Part shown: one piece after another, positions 1 to 11,700 of the stretch
How the letters are laid out: every line of letters begins with the position of its first letter
How positions within the stretch are numbered: position 1 is the stretch's first letter
NCBI GenBank assembly: GCA_027625915.1
Contig: JANTQA010000012.1
Location: forward strand, 5,912,501 to 5,976,500
Reading direction: 5' to 3'
DNA from: Anaeramoeba flamelloides
Taxonomy: Eukaryota > Metamonada > Anaeramoebidae
DNA: 64,000 nucleotides
Position numbers and translations under genes: made by a program
The notes under the pieces: model-generated
Seen by the model: only the letters and a program-made list of their open reading frames with translations
Database searches by the model: none
What the model was told of the DNA's origin: nothing

Positions 1-745
1 ATCGATCTAAACATACATTTGCACCGAAACACTCTCAATTTTGATGAAAGGTTGACTTTTTTTAGAATTTTTTTTTTTTCAATGAATATACAGTTAAAAT
101 TCTTCACCTATAATCTGGGAGACAAAAATCTGAACTCTTTTCAAGAAAGTTTAAATAAATTTTCTTAATCTTCGATAAGAAAACTAAATCAAGAGTTTTT
201 TTCGACACTTTTAGTGTTGTTTTCTTTTCTCTCCTCAGAAAAACAATAGAGTTTGGAATAACAGACACCAGAAGAAGAGTAAAAACTGAACCAAAAGATC
301 AGACAAAATGGTTATTCGGTTTAAAGGAAGAAAATTCGTTTCAGAGATTTCCAAAAGCAAACTTTTGATTATGAATTTTATGCTTAAAAATTCCCAACGT
401 CTCTTTCTGATATTCTTTTAAGGTCGTGAAAAAAACTTTAAAGGAAACACCAGTGGGGATTTGTATTGATTTTTTAAACACTTTAAGATTATTAGAACTC
501 TAATTCGGAATTTAATATAACATAATAATTGCAAAATTAGACAAAAATATTTTGTTTCAAAACAATAAAATTATTCATGAATGGAATTGTAATGAACTAG
601 ATTGAACGATTTCTAGAACAATAACCGAAAGGCTAACCAAGAGGAGGATTGGTAAGAAACAAAAAGACTACTGTAGTCAAAATCAAGCGTTCAAAAAAAT
701 TTAAAGCGTGCTTCAAAATAAATAGCGTGTTTTTTTTTTTTTTTT

Positions 746-910
746 GACATAGAAGACCTATACATTAACCAATCAAATGAAAATGATAATAACCCCTAAA
801 AAAATATGGGAAAGGTTTCTTAAAGTTCTCCTATTTAAAAAGAAATTCTAAAAATGAAGGATCAAATTGTAGCTCAAAAAAGAGAGTTAATTTTTAAGAA
901 AATTTTTATC
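746..910 (-). repeat. Dispersed repeat family B, inverted copy
   Basis: The reverse complement aligns by eye with 35300-35460 and 34565-34710. Shared words in the same order are TTGATCCTTCATTTTTAGAA, ACTTTAAGAAACC and TGTATAGGTCTTCTAT. No terminal repeats or target-site duplication were recognised, so the element class is unknown. Confidence 0.75.
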
Positions 911-1780
911 ATCAAAAAAACAAAAAATTTCAAAAAAAGTGAGAATTTTCTGGACAATTTTCAACTATTTGCATTAATAATTTAAAATTTTTCTGAAAAT
1001 ATATAGATCTTTACTTTCAAAATTGATTTGAACTTAGGTATACTATTTGATACCAAATTGAATGTTACCTTGGTACAAGAAGAAAAAAAAGCAAGGATCA
1101 TATTTTGAATCACAGATTAAAGTCTTTGTGTACACATCATTTTGATCATTGTATTTATATTTTTTATTGATTTTCAAATGTTCCCCAACAATAATAAATA
1201 TTTTTAAACCAATAAAACTCAATCAAACAATTAAAAAGTTTCGTCAACCCAAAGAGTAATAAAATAAAACAAAAAAATCAATACATACAGTTTTTATTTA
1301 ATCAATAAATTATTATTACACATCGCTATGATGAAAAAAAATTTTACACAAAAAAAGTAAATATTTGCTAATTGTTCACTTTTTATAAACTTGCCTTCTA
1401 AAAAACACTAGTAATAATAAGATATCCCCTATGATCATTAATTATTTTGAAAGATAATCTATAATTTAAGTTTGAACAAAAATAATTTTTCAGGTTTAAT
1501 TAACATTTTTTTTAAAGTTAATAGCTATAAATTTGAAAAAAAATTTCTTCACTTTTAAATGGTTATTTTATTTGATTTCAAAAAATCTTATATATGATAA
1601 ACCTCTTTCAAATGGGGAATAAATTATTTCGACTACTAAAGAATTATGTATTGCTTTAGCTTGAAAAACAATATTTTTAGCTTGTTGTTTAGTTTTTTGT
1701 TAATTTTTGAAATAAAATGAAAATATAATATATTTTCAGTTTATTTCAAAAAGTTAAAAAAAACTTTGTTCAATTCTGTT

Positions 1781-1856
1781 TAGGTTATCTAGAATTTAAA
1801 AGAATTAAGTAAAATTAAAGATTTTTTTCCATTATTTTGTATTTTGGAATAGATAG
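1781..1856. repeat. Foldback unit 1 (palindromic repeat family P)
   Basis: A diverged copy of the palindromic unit best seen at 4315-4393. The left arm carries AGAATTTAAAAGAATTAAGT and is followed by a degenerate inverse arm. Confidence 0.55.
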
Positions 1857-1896
1857 ACATTAGATGACAATCTACATTTCTTTACGTACACCTTTA

Positions 1897-1974
1897 TTAG
1901 ATTTTCCAGTATTTAGAGAATAGAGAGTAAAATCAAAGATTTAACTCAATTCCTTTGAATCCTGAAAAACCAAG
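1897..1974. repeat. Foldback unit 2 (family P)
   Basis: The left arm begins GATTTTCCAG and the right arm ends CCTGAAAAACC. The centre is AAAATC-AAA-GATTT, as in the other units. Confidence 0.65.
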
Positions 1975-2607
1975 GAGACATATATTTATCTTGATATATT
2001 TTTTCTATCTATACATCAGCTTTATATGTAAAGTTCGTTATTTTCAAAACTATTCGTTATTTTCTATTTATTGAAATATCTCATTTTGAGTTAAATTATT
2101 ATTTCATCCACCCGGGTTAATTTAAATTTTCTACCCCAAAAAAACACCTTTTTTTTCTCAACTAGAGACTTTAAAAAAATCATGTTACTACATGCAATAT
2201 TAAATAAAATAACATGAAGAATTTGAAGTTAAGGGATTTTTATTATTTATAAATAAACTTTATTATCAACATCTGAAGGTTAATTAGAATATTAACTTTG
2301 TTCAACTCACAATTTTCAATTTTTTTTTTCATACTAGTGCTTTGTAAAAAATTATAATTTAATTTTTCAGAGTTTTTTTAAAAACAATTTTTAAAATTTA
2401 AAAACTAAGGAAAGTATTTATGTACCCCCCGGAAAAGGAACTTGTTAGTCTATTTAATATTTGGAAGGATAACAAATAACATATAATGTACCATTAAGTA
2501 TATTTTACACTTTTTTTTTTTTTTTTTTTTTTTTTAATTTTTGAAGAATTATTTTGGAATTTCCAATTTCTGTTTATTTACCAAAGAATTTTCTTTCATT
2601 TTTAAAT

Positions 2608-3520
2608 AAACCAAATTCAAAAGATTTGGAAACATTTTAAACCGTAAAAAGAATAATAATACTTAAATTTTGATTCAATTTGGAAATAATTTTGATTTTA
2701 TTTACTATTTTTTTATTTTTTGTCCTTTCTGTTTTGTTTTACTTTATTTCTTTTCGTAGATCTGGGAATTTTTTCCCCAATAATTGATATAAAAATTATG
2801 TTGTGTTTGTTTAAATAGAAAAAACAGATAGAATTAATTGATGGTTTCTTACTTTTGATCGATCAATAATGAAGGTAAATTTTCAACAAATTTTCCAATA
2901 TATTTTTTTAAAAGAAATATATGAAACCACCAAAGAATATCTTCTGACCAACATGACTCAACACACAATTAGGAAAAATAAGCCCAAGACAAAATAAAAC
3001 CCACCAGCAAATACATTTAAACCAAAAAACTTGAGGTCTCTCATAACAATTTTATTAAACCTCTTTTTTTTCCCACTCTTAATTCAAATCTTCCTATCAC
3101 TATTTCCCCCACCTCTTCATTTTTTATTCATTTTTTTATTCTTTTTTTTTTTTTTTTAGAAAAACGAATCAAGATTCAAATACTTCTGATAACTATATCT
3201 AATTTTTACTTCTTTAAATGAGAATTATCAAATGTAGTCTTTCAAAATTTTCTCTTCAACAGATTAGATGAGGATTCATCTTACCCTTATCAATACATTC
3301 AATACATTTTTTTGTTTAGCCAGTTTCAACATTTTTGAACACATCGATTTTTTTTTCTTATTATATTTTTACTTTTATTTGGATAAAAAATGAATAAATA
3401 TGAATATATTAATAATAGTGAAGATAACCACAATTTATTATTAGATTTGGAAAAATACAATACACTGGGTTTCTTTTTACTTTTTTTTGGATTTTAAGTG
3501 TTTATAAATTTTGGGAATTT
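2608..3520 (+). repeat. Dispersed repeat family D
   Basis: Co-linear with 53821-54350. Both show TTTGGAAACA followed by TTTTAAACCGT or TTTTAAACGGT, a GATCGATCAA block about 230 bp further on, and a GGTTTGGAAAA or GATTTGGAAAA block after that. This copy carries about 300 bp of extra sequence in its middle (about 2960-3290). Diverged relatives lie at 9279-9830 and, inverted, at 26885-27412. Limits are approximate. Confidence 0.7.
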
Positions 3521-4030
3521 TTTTTTAAAAGAGAATTTTACTGAATACAACCAATATATTGACAAGTTGTACGACTCTTGTGACCCTAAAAGAATATTAT
3601 CACCAATAATTAAAAAATAAAAAAATTTATCAAAAAAACTTTTAACAATTAAGAAAGAATTTTTTAACTTTAGTAGTAGGAAAAAATAAAAATGAAAAAA
3701 AAAGTTAGACACAAATACTACCTTTAATAACATTTCCGCTTAATAATACATTTATTCACAATATCATAAAAATCACATAATTTAACATTCTTGAGACTAT
3801 TATATTTATTATTTTTAATAGTAATAACTTTTTAAAAGTCTCTAGTTGAGAAAAAAAGTTATTGTTTTTTTGTGGGAAATAATTTCAAATAAATGTTGAA
3901 ATGAATTTTAATTTAATTCTACTTGAAGTTATTTACTTTGATAGATAAATACTAATTGTCTTGTAAATGCAGCACCCATCTACTAAAACTACAATAAATG
4001 GAAAAAAACCCTCTGATAAATAAATACGTA

Positions 4031-4105
4031 CTAGGCTTTCCAGAACTCAAAAGAATTAAGTAAAAATATTTGATTTCACTTTATTCTTTCAAATTTCCGA
4101 AAAGC
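4031..4105. repeat. Foldback unit 3 (family P)
   Basis: The left arm is CTAGGCTTTCCAGAACTCAA and the right arm is its imperfect inverse, ending CCGAAAAGCG. Confidence 0.65.
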
Positions 4106-4135
4106 GAATGAATGTCATAATCATACAGTGCAGTA

Positions 4136-4214
4136 TCTAACTTTTCCAAAATTCAAAAGAATAACATAATATCAAAGATTTTACTCGATTATTTCAAAAC
4201 CTAGGAAAACCTAA
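4136..4214. repeat. Foldback unit 4 (family P)
   Basis: The left arm contains CTTTTCCAAAATTCAAAAGA and the right arm contains GATTTTACTCGATTATTTC and CCTAGGAAAACCT. It lies about 30 bp from unit 3. Confidence 0.7.
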
Positions 4215-4314
4215 AGAAAAATGTCCAAGACTTTATTTACTTTATGAAATAAACCCAAAATTTTGTAATTTTTCTGTTTATTTAAAAAATTAAAAAAAAC
4301 CTAATAGAAGTGTG

Positions 4315-4393
4315 CTAGGTTTTCCAGAATTCAAAAGAATCGTGTAAAATCTAGATGATTTTACTCGATTCTTTTGAACCCTGGAAAACCTAA
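4315..4393. repeat. Foldback unit 5, best-preserved copy of family P
   Basis: Two arms of about 36 bp (left AGGTTTTCCAGAATTCAAAA, right ending CCCTGGAAAACCT) are inverse complements with only a few mismatches around a 5-base centre. It is flanked on the right by an (AT)n microsatellite. The form resembles a small foldback or MITE-like element. Confidence 0.8.
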
Positions 4394-4402
4394 CGGAAAA
4401 AT

Positions 4403-4405
<3 letters not shown>

Positions 4406-4441
<36 letters not shown>
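4406..4441. repeat. (AT)n microsatellite
   Basis: An uninterrupted AT dinucleotide run of about 36 bp directly after foldback unit 5. Confidence 0.95.
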
Positions 4442-4443
<2 letters not shown>

Positions 4444-4659
4444 ATTTAAAATAATAAATAATTCCTTAAAAGTCTAAAGAAGACGACTACCCATTTGAAA
4501 GATATTTATTAAATTTAAGATACTTTGTAAACATAATAAAATGGCATCTAACTGTGAAAAAAATTTTTTTCAAATTTTTTACTATTAAATTTCAAAAAAA
4601 TAAAAAGAGAACCTGGAAATTTGAATTTTTCAACTTTAATTGGTTAAAATATCTTGAAA

Positions 4660-5420
4660 AATAATTATCGATCTAAAATCTTGTATTAACTCATCATATC
4701 TATTCTAAGTAAAGTTATCAAAAAGTAAAAAATTCCTCAATTTTTACTTTTTTTTGAAAAATTGTTTTCATCATTGTACATTAATTTAAAAACTTTGTTT
4801 CAGTAAAATTGTTCCATTTTTTTTTTTCATATATCAATTATTTTTTACGACTATACCTTAAAAGAATGAATAAGAAATAAGTGGACAAATATAAAAATTT
4901 TTTCTGTCAAAGTGGGACAAAGTTTTTTTTAAAAATATCAATTATTATTTATAAATAACCTTTGAAGAACAAATAAGATATAAGTAGAATAATACATATC
5001 AAAGGAAAGTTGATACCCGTCTAGAATAAAACTAATAAAATTATATATATTTTCTTTGAAATAGAAAAACTCAAATTTCTTAGTTCCCAATTGAGAAAAA
5101 CTAACAATTTTCATTTTATAATTTATTGAAGATCAAATAAAATTACATTATAAATCAATATTACTTTATACAATTATTTTCACAGTTTTAGTAACCTAAT
5201 AATAACACGTTTCTACCGAGTGACTCTAGATCTTGCAATAGCAATAAAAAAAATTGCAAAAGAATTTGATTAAAAAAAAAAAAAAAAAAAAAAACAAAAA
5301 AGTGAAAAAATGATTTCAATTTTGAAAATTTTCAAAATAAATTTATTCTTCTAATATCCATTGCAAACCCTTAGACACATATAATTCTCTAATCACAATT
5401 GGCACCCTTTAACTAGAAAA
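4660..5420 (+). repeat. Dispersed repeat family E
   Basis: Co-linear with 52925-53760. Shared blocks in order are CCTTTGAAGAACAAATAA, ATTGAGAAAAAC, ATAACAC followed by GAGTGACT or AAGTGACT, GATCTTGCAATA, and GATTTCAATTTTGAAAATTT. The other copy carries a 165-bp insert that is absent here. The stretch 4440-4660 also matches 46455-46690. Confidence 0.75.
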
Positions 5421-5730
5421 TAGGTTTTTTTTTTTTTTTACAACTAACAAGTCATTCTTTATAAGATAATTTTATAATTAGAATAAAAGTTTTCACAATT
5501 TTTTTTTGTAATGTTTGATTAGAAAAACAAATATTTATCATTATAAAATTTTTTTTTGATAAAAAAAAAAAGATTATTTTTAATTCACGGGTTTAACTTT
5601 TCTTACTGTTTTACAGATTTTATTTTTAGATATGTTTGAAAAATTGCAAACAAAAAAAATAACAAAAAAAAAAAATAAACAAAAATAGAAGATTTCTAAT
5701 TAACAGTCAATTTAATATTTTCTCTAAACA

Positions 5731-8700
5731 TCAATTTTTTTTATTTGAAGTTAGATTAAATTTTTTTCCTATTTGTGACCAAACATTGTTTATAGGTCTT
5801 TTTTTGTTTGGTCTTTTAAAAATTTTTACCAATCCTGTTTTGTTGGATATTAATATTGAATTTTCGGTAAAGTAAATGTCTGAAAGCGGAGAATATGATA
5901 ATTTTCTTTTGAAAATTGGATAATAAATTAATTGATCATTTTCTTCATCAAATTCTGGAATTTCTTGATATTTGTATAATTTTTTATTTCTTGATCTTTG
6001 CTTTTTTTTCGTTTTTTTTATTGATTTTTTTTTATTTAATTCCAAAATTTGATTTTTTGGCTTTTTTTCCACTTCAAAGATACATAACAAACCATCTTCT
6101 CCAACAGAACCAAACCGAATAAAATTTCTTCTTAAATTTTTAGTAAAGCCATTTCCATTCTCTTCTTTATTTTCAATGTTTGGTTTTGATCCATTTTGTT
6201 TTACATTGCAAGTATTCCTCTCATGTTTATTTTTATTTTTATTTTTTTCATTTTCATTTTCATTTTCATTTTCATTTTCATTTTCATTTTCATTTTCATT
6301 TTCATTTTTGTTTTTGTTTTTGTTTTTGTTTTTGTTTTCGTTTTTGTTTTCCTCTTCCAGTGTTATTTCCTTTCCTTGTCCCTGCATTTGATTAGTTTCA
6401 TTTCCCCTCCTCTCTTCTTTTTTATTCCCATTTAGTTTCTCCTTTGAATTTCTATCTTGGGTTAAACTGTTTGATTGTATTTCAAGCTTTTGATTTGAAT
6501 TTATTTCATCATTCTTATTTTTTTGTTGATTTTCTTTTTTTTTTGATTTTCTTTTTTTATTTACTTTTATATTTGAGTTATTTTTTTTTGATTTTTTTTT
6601 ATTTGAAAATATTTCAATATGTTGATAATAAGTATCAAACTTTACAGATTTAACCCAATTCTGATGCCCTAAACATCTTGCCATTATAGATTTATTTTTA
6701 ACATCCCATAAACACACAATATCATCTTCACCACCAGTTAAAATATATTTATCATCGTTCGACCAAGATAAGCATGTAAAACCACCAAACAAGGATTTAA
6801 AACACGAATAAATTAAGATCCGATCAATATTAAATATATTAAAATACCCAGCTTTATCTACAGTTGCAATTTTATCACCTTGATGCGAAAATTGAAAATA
6901 TTTGATATGATATTTACCACAATTAAAAACACCAATGGGGTTTGTTTTTTTCTCTTCATTATAAATGAAATGAAATCTATTTAATATTTAGATTTTTATG
7001 GATTGTGTAAATTATATTTAATAATGAAAAAAGATATTTAATTTTATTCATAATTTTTGAAAGGGAAATGAAAAGGTGCTTATAATATCCTTTTCTTACT
7101 TTTTTAACAAGTGATTTTAAAAAAGTGCGATTTAAAAATTTTAAAATATATAATTAAAATCAGATGATTGAAGTTTGTTGACCATTTTAAAAATAATTTT
7201 GAAACAGTTTGATCACACTTTTTGAAAAATAACTATATGAAATATTTTTCTTTTTTTCCTTTTTTTCCAATGATGATTTTACTTTATATTGGGAAGAAGA
7301 GTTATTACGAAAAAGATCAAGTGATTACTGACTAATACCGAGATACCAAAATATGAAAGTATTATCAAATTGGAAATAAAAAAGAAAAAGCAAACTTAAA
7401 AAAAAACCAAGTGTTAAAAAAAAAACTCAAGATCAAAAAGAAAAAAGAAATGAAAACAATAAAAACAACTACCTTCCAACTCAACAGACAAACCAACCAT
7501 CAAACTAAACTATTTTAGTCAAAAAGTTAATGGGTGTGATTTTGAGTGAACAGATTATAATTATAACATCTTTTTTTTCCTTTTTTTCCTTTTTATCAAT
7601 TGCTTCTTAAAAAAAATCCTTTATACCTTTATATATATATATATATATATATATTAACTTGCTTCTTCTTTTTTCTTCTTCTTCTTTTCTCTTTTTTCTT
7701 TTTGTTTTTTCAGCCAATAAAAAACTTGGAACTCGACTGATTCTAAAATATTGTTTTTTCTTATCATCTAAATTACCAAATTACCATGAGTAATCAAGTG
7801 ATGTAAGAGGATCTTTGATCTCTCCATTCTTTTTTATGAAAAAAAAAACTTTGGTAAAATTTTAATTTTGAAATTTATAAGAAAAAATTTTTTTGAAAAT
7901 ATAGAAATGAATGAACAACTGAATAATTTTTAAGAAACTATCGCATATCTATATTTTGGTGTGTTTTTATGGTATTGCCCCCCCCTGTAAAATAATTTTT
8001 ACCAGAGATAGTCCAATCAATATGTCTTTCGCTACAATTTCAGTATTTTTTATTTTTTCTAATTTCCAGTAATTGACACCAAAAATAATATTGGCGTTTA
8101 TGTTATTATTAAAAATTGATTGGGAATTGTTGATCAATAAACTAATAAAGAAAAAAATTCAAAGATAAAAGTCTGAAACATTTTTTGTTTATTGTGAAAA
8201 CATAGAATTGAAAATCTATTAATTTGGAATTGAATGAAGAGTTACTTATTGAAATTTGAATTTAACATGGTTAAAAAAGTTTAGATACTTGGTTTTTTGA
8301 TCATAAGAGATTGATACAAAATAGATTTGTAATAAAAAACTAAATGTCTTGAAATACTACAATTGTTCGAAAAATAAGAAGGTATTTTTTTTTTTTGGAA
8401 TAATTTTTTTGGAAAACAAATATTTCAATTTCGAATTCTAAAGGATAAAAATGGAATTCAGGGGAAGAGTAAGACTGGAAAATCGTGTTTAATTGCTTTT
8501 TTTGAAATGAAATTTTTCCTTCAAAAATTAAATCCATAATAGAAATCGGGGATTTGGTACTCATTTTCATTCATGAGATTTACTTTTTGAGATTATTTAT
8601 TACCAATTGGGTTTCAAAAATTACAAATACACATCAGGAATAAAACTGTTTGTAGCTTGAATGTTTGGTAGTAATTATATTTTATCTTTTTTTAGTTGAA

Positions 8701-11700
8701 GAAAAGAACAAAAAAGAGAAATTTATTTTCTCAAACCCATAGCAAGAATAGTTTAATTTCAATTTTGGTTTTAAAATTGTTTTATTTAGGTGGAGTATGT
8801 TCCACTCGGTACAAAAAAACAGGAGTTGTATTTTTTCAAGAAAAAAATTTTGAAGAAATTTCATTTTTACAAAAAATAAAATGGTTTTTGTTATTTATTC
8901 GAATTTTGGAAGAAAAACCAGTAAACTCAAACCCTTATTGGCTGATCTTTAAATGATTTTGATTTTAGTAACTACAAAATAATTAAATGTTGAAAATATT
9001 TTATTTTTTTTCGATTTTAAGCAAAAGATTATGGGGGTTTGTCGAACTCAAATAGTGAATTGGGGGTTGGTTTTAACAATAATCTAATCAAATTTAGTGG
9101 TATATATTCATTAAAACAAATTCTTTAAAAAAAAAAACTTTTTCCCCGTATATTAAGACATATAATGATTAGGAAACAAAAAAAAATTACTAATTCCTAA
9201 ACAAAGGCTGGATTAGAAAATAGGTTGTTTTGGAACGAAAATAGTACTTTTATTATTTTTTTACTATTTGATAAATTATAAACTAAAATTCAAAATTTCC
9301 CATACAGTTAAAACGGTTCAAACAATAATAATAATACAACTTCATTCAAATTCGATATAATTTTGATTTTTGCAAAATATGATAATCATTTTTTCCTCTT
9401 TTTAGTTTTTTGTTTTCATTTTTTAATTTGAATTACATAACTTGTTTTGTTCCTTCGAAATATTTTTTTCAATGATAGTTATCCGATTAAAGTAGAGCTC
9501 TTTTAAAATAGAAGAACTGAGATAAAATCAGCTGATAGTATCTAACCATTTTATCGATCAATATTCCTAATAGAATTTCAACACATATACCAATGCATTT
9601 TTTAGTTTTGCTCATCTCCCAAATTTTTATCCCACCGATAATTTATTTGTATTGATAATTTTTTATTTTTTTATTTCTAAAGTATTGTAATTTATAAACA
9701 ATTGTTAACATTTCAATTAGTAAATGATTCTAATTTGATATTTCTTCTGGAATTGATTAAATAAGATTTTTTTTTTTTTTTCAAAAATTGAATTTTGTTG
9801 TGTTAAAATTTTTGAATTGAATTTTCCATTCAATATTTCCAAATTAATTTTTCTTCTCAAACATTTTGAAAGAAATGAAATCTTTTTGAAAAACAACATA
9901 TTTAAATCTATAAAAACACTGCAATAAAAATAAAAGGAAAAAAGGAAATGAAGAAGAAAGAAAGAAAGAAAAAGAAGAAGAAGAAGAAAAGAAAAAGATA
10001 ATTGCTTACTCATTTTGGTTCTTAAATTTCAAATCAAATCTTTTTGGATCTTTTCTTACAATTGAAAATATCCATATTCTACCTTTAATATCAGATGCAG
10101 CAATTTCTAAATTTTCATTTGGTAAAAATTGAACCATCGTAAATGGAGTTTTTGTAATTGTATTGTCAATATTTATATTATATATTTTGTTTTCAGTTTG
10201 ATCAATTAAAAAAATATGATTATTTTGAAGAAGAACTGCAACAATTATATTTTTATGTTGTATTTGTTCTTTAATTTGGAAATGAAGAATTGGAATTTTT
10301 ATATTATATATTCTTTTCGGGGTTATTGATCCCGATTCATAGTCGAATTTTAAAAAATAGTTTTTATAATTAAAGTAAATATTCGTATATGGTTCAAAGT
10401 GTTTTTTTCTTTTCTTTTTATTATCATCAATTAATACTTGATTTATTCCAAGATAAGTTTCTGACTATAAGGTTTTATAAATTGAAATAGAAAAATAGAA
10501 AAGTTATAAAAAATTTAGTAAATAAAAAATAAAACATAACAAAAAATGAACACTCAAATATCAATATATTGTATTTAAAGGGTGAATAACTTTTAAAGGG
10601 TCTATTCACGTCTTTAACTTCACTTTTCAATTCAAAAGGAATCAGAGTTATTCAAAATAATAGTAATGATAATAAATAAAACCATTATTCCCTTTTTTTT
10701 TTTTTTTTTTTGAAAATATTTTCAAAAAAGTGTGGTATTTTTTTTTATATTTCAAATAATATTCTTCTCTTGGAAAGTATTTCTATTTGTAAATTTATAA
10801 ATTAAATTTTAAGAGGGTTATTAATAATAAAATAAAATTCAAAAATTTTTGGTATGGTTAAAACAACTATAAGAATAACAAGATAATTTTTATTTTAATT
10901 TCAAAATAAATTTGATTTTTTCAAAATATTTTTATCATTTGTTTTTTTAGTTTTTGATTGTATTTTTAATATTTTTAAAATATCAGAGTTTTTTATGTTC
11001 ATAAGTATTAAAAAGCGAATTATTAAGAAGATTTAAATACCACTTGTTATTGAGTATCCAAGAATTATTTTTTTTTTTTTTCATTTTATTTTTCCTGAAA
11101 GTAAAAATTTTTGCAATAGAGTTGATATTTCAAAATTTAAGTAAACACCTATTTTAAAACATTAAAGAATAAAATAATTTTTGCTTAATAGATCTAAATT
11201 TAATTAATAAAATTTTGTTAAGCTTCTATCCAATTTTCATTTATTAAATCACCTGTACCTCTATTAGTTTTATTTGTTGAGATTTTTCATATTAAATTTT
11301 AAACTTTCGTAAATATCAGAAAAAAAAAAAATGTTCTATAAAAATCAATGCTTTCAAACATAAAACTAAACATATGTACACCATTTTCAAGAATTAACTA
11401 AATTGTTAATAAAAATAATAGTTTATTTTTTTTCTTTTTAAATTGGAAACATGTGAATTTTGGATTTCAAAAAAATAGACTCAAATTAATAAATTGTTTA
11501 GATGAGGTTAACTTATCCATTTCATAATCCAAAACACAAATTACAAAATAATAATTTTTTGAAGATCTTGACACAAGATTTCATTTTGTTTTTAAAAAAG
11601 ACTAGACCCTTAACTTATTTTTAATTTTTTATTAAATAAAAAAGTTTTTCTTTTACTTTTTTTACTTTTATAACCCAAAATAAAATTGATTAATTAAAAT

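Larger units (their letters stand above)
1..5730. other. Intergenic, repeat-rich A+T DNA
   Basis: No convincing coding region is visible on either strand. The stretch holds copies of several dispersed repeats described separately (746-910, 2608-3520, 4660-5420), five foldback units between 1781 and 4393, an AT microsatellite and many A or T homopolymers. It lies downstream of the WDR20-like gene. Confidence 0.75.

Noticed and set aside
6176-6435. Plus-strand ORFs rich in Phe-Ser, Phe-His or Phe-Ile repeats
   Set aside because: They are antisense shadows of the Asn-Glu/Asn-Lys repeat in the WDR20-like exon.
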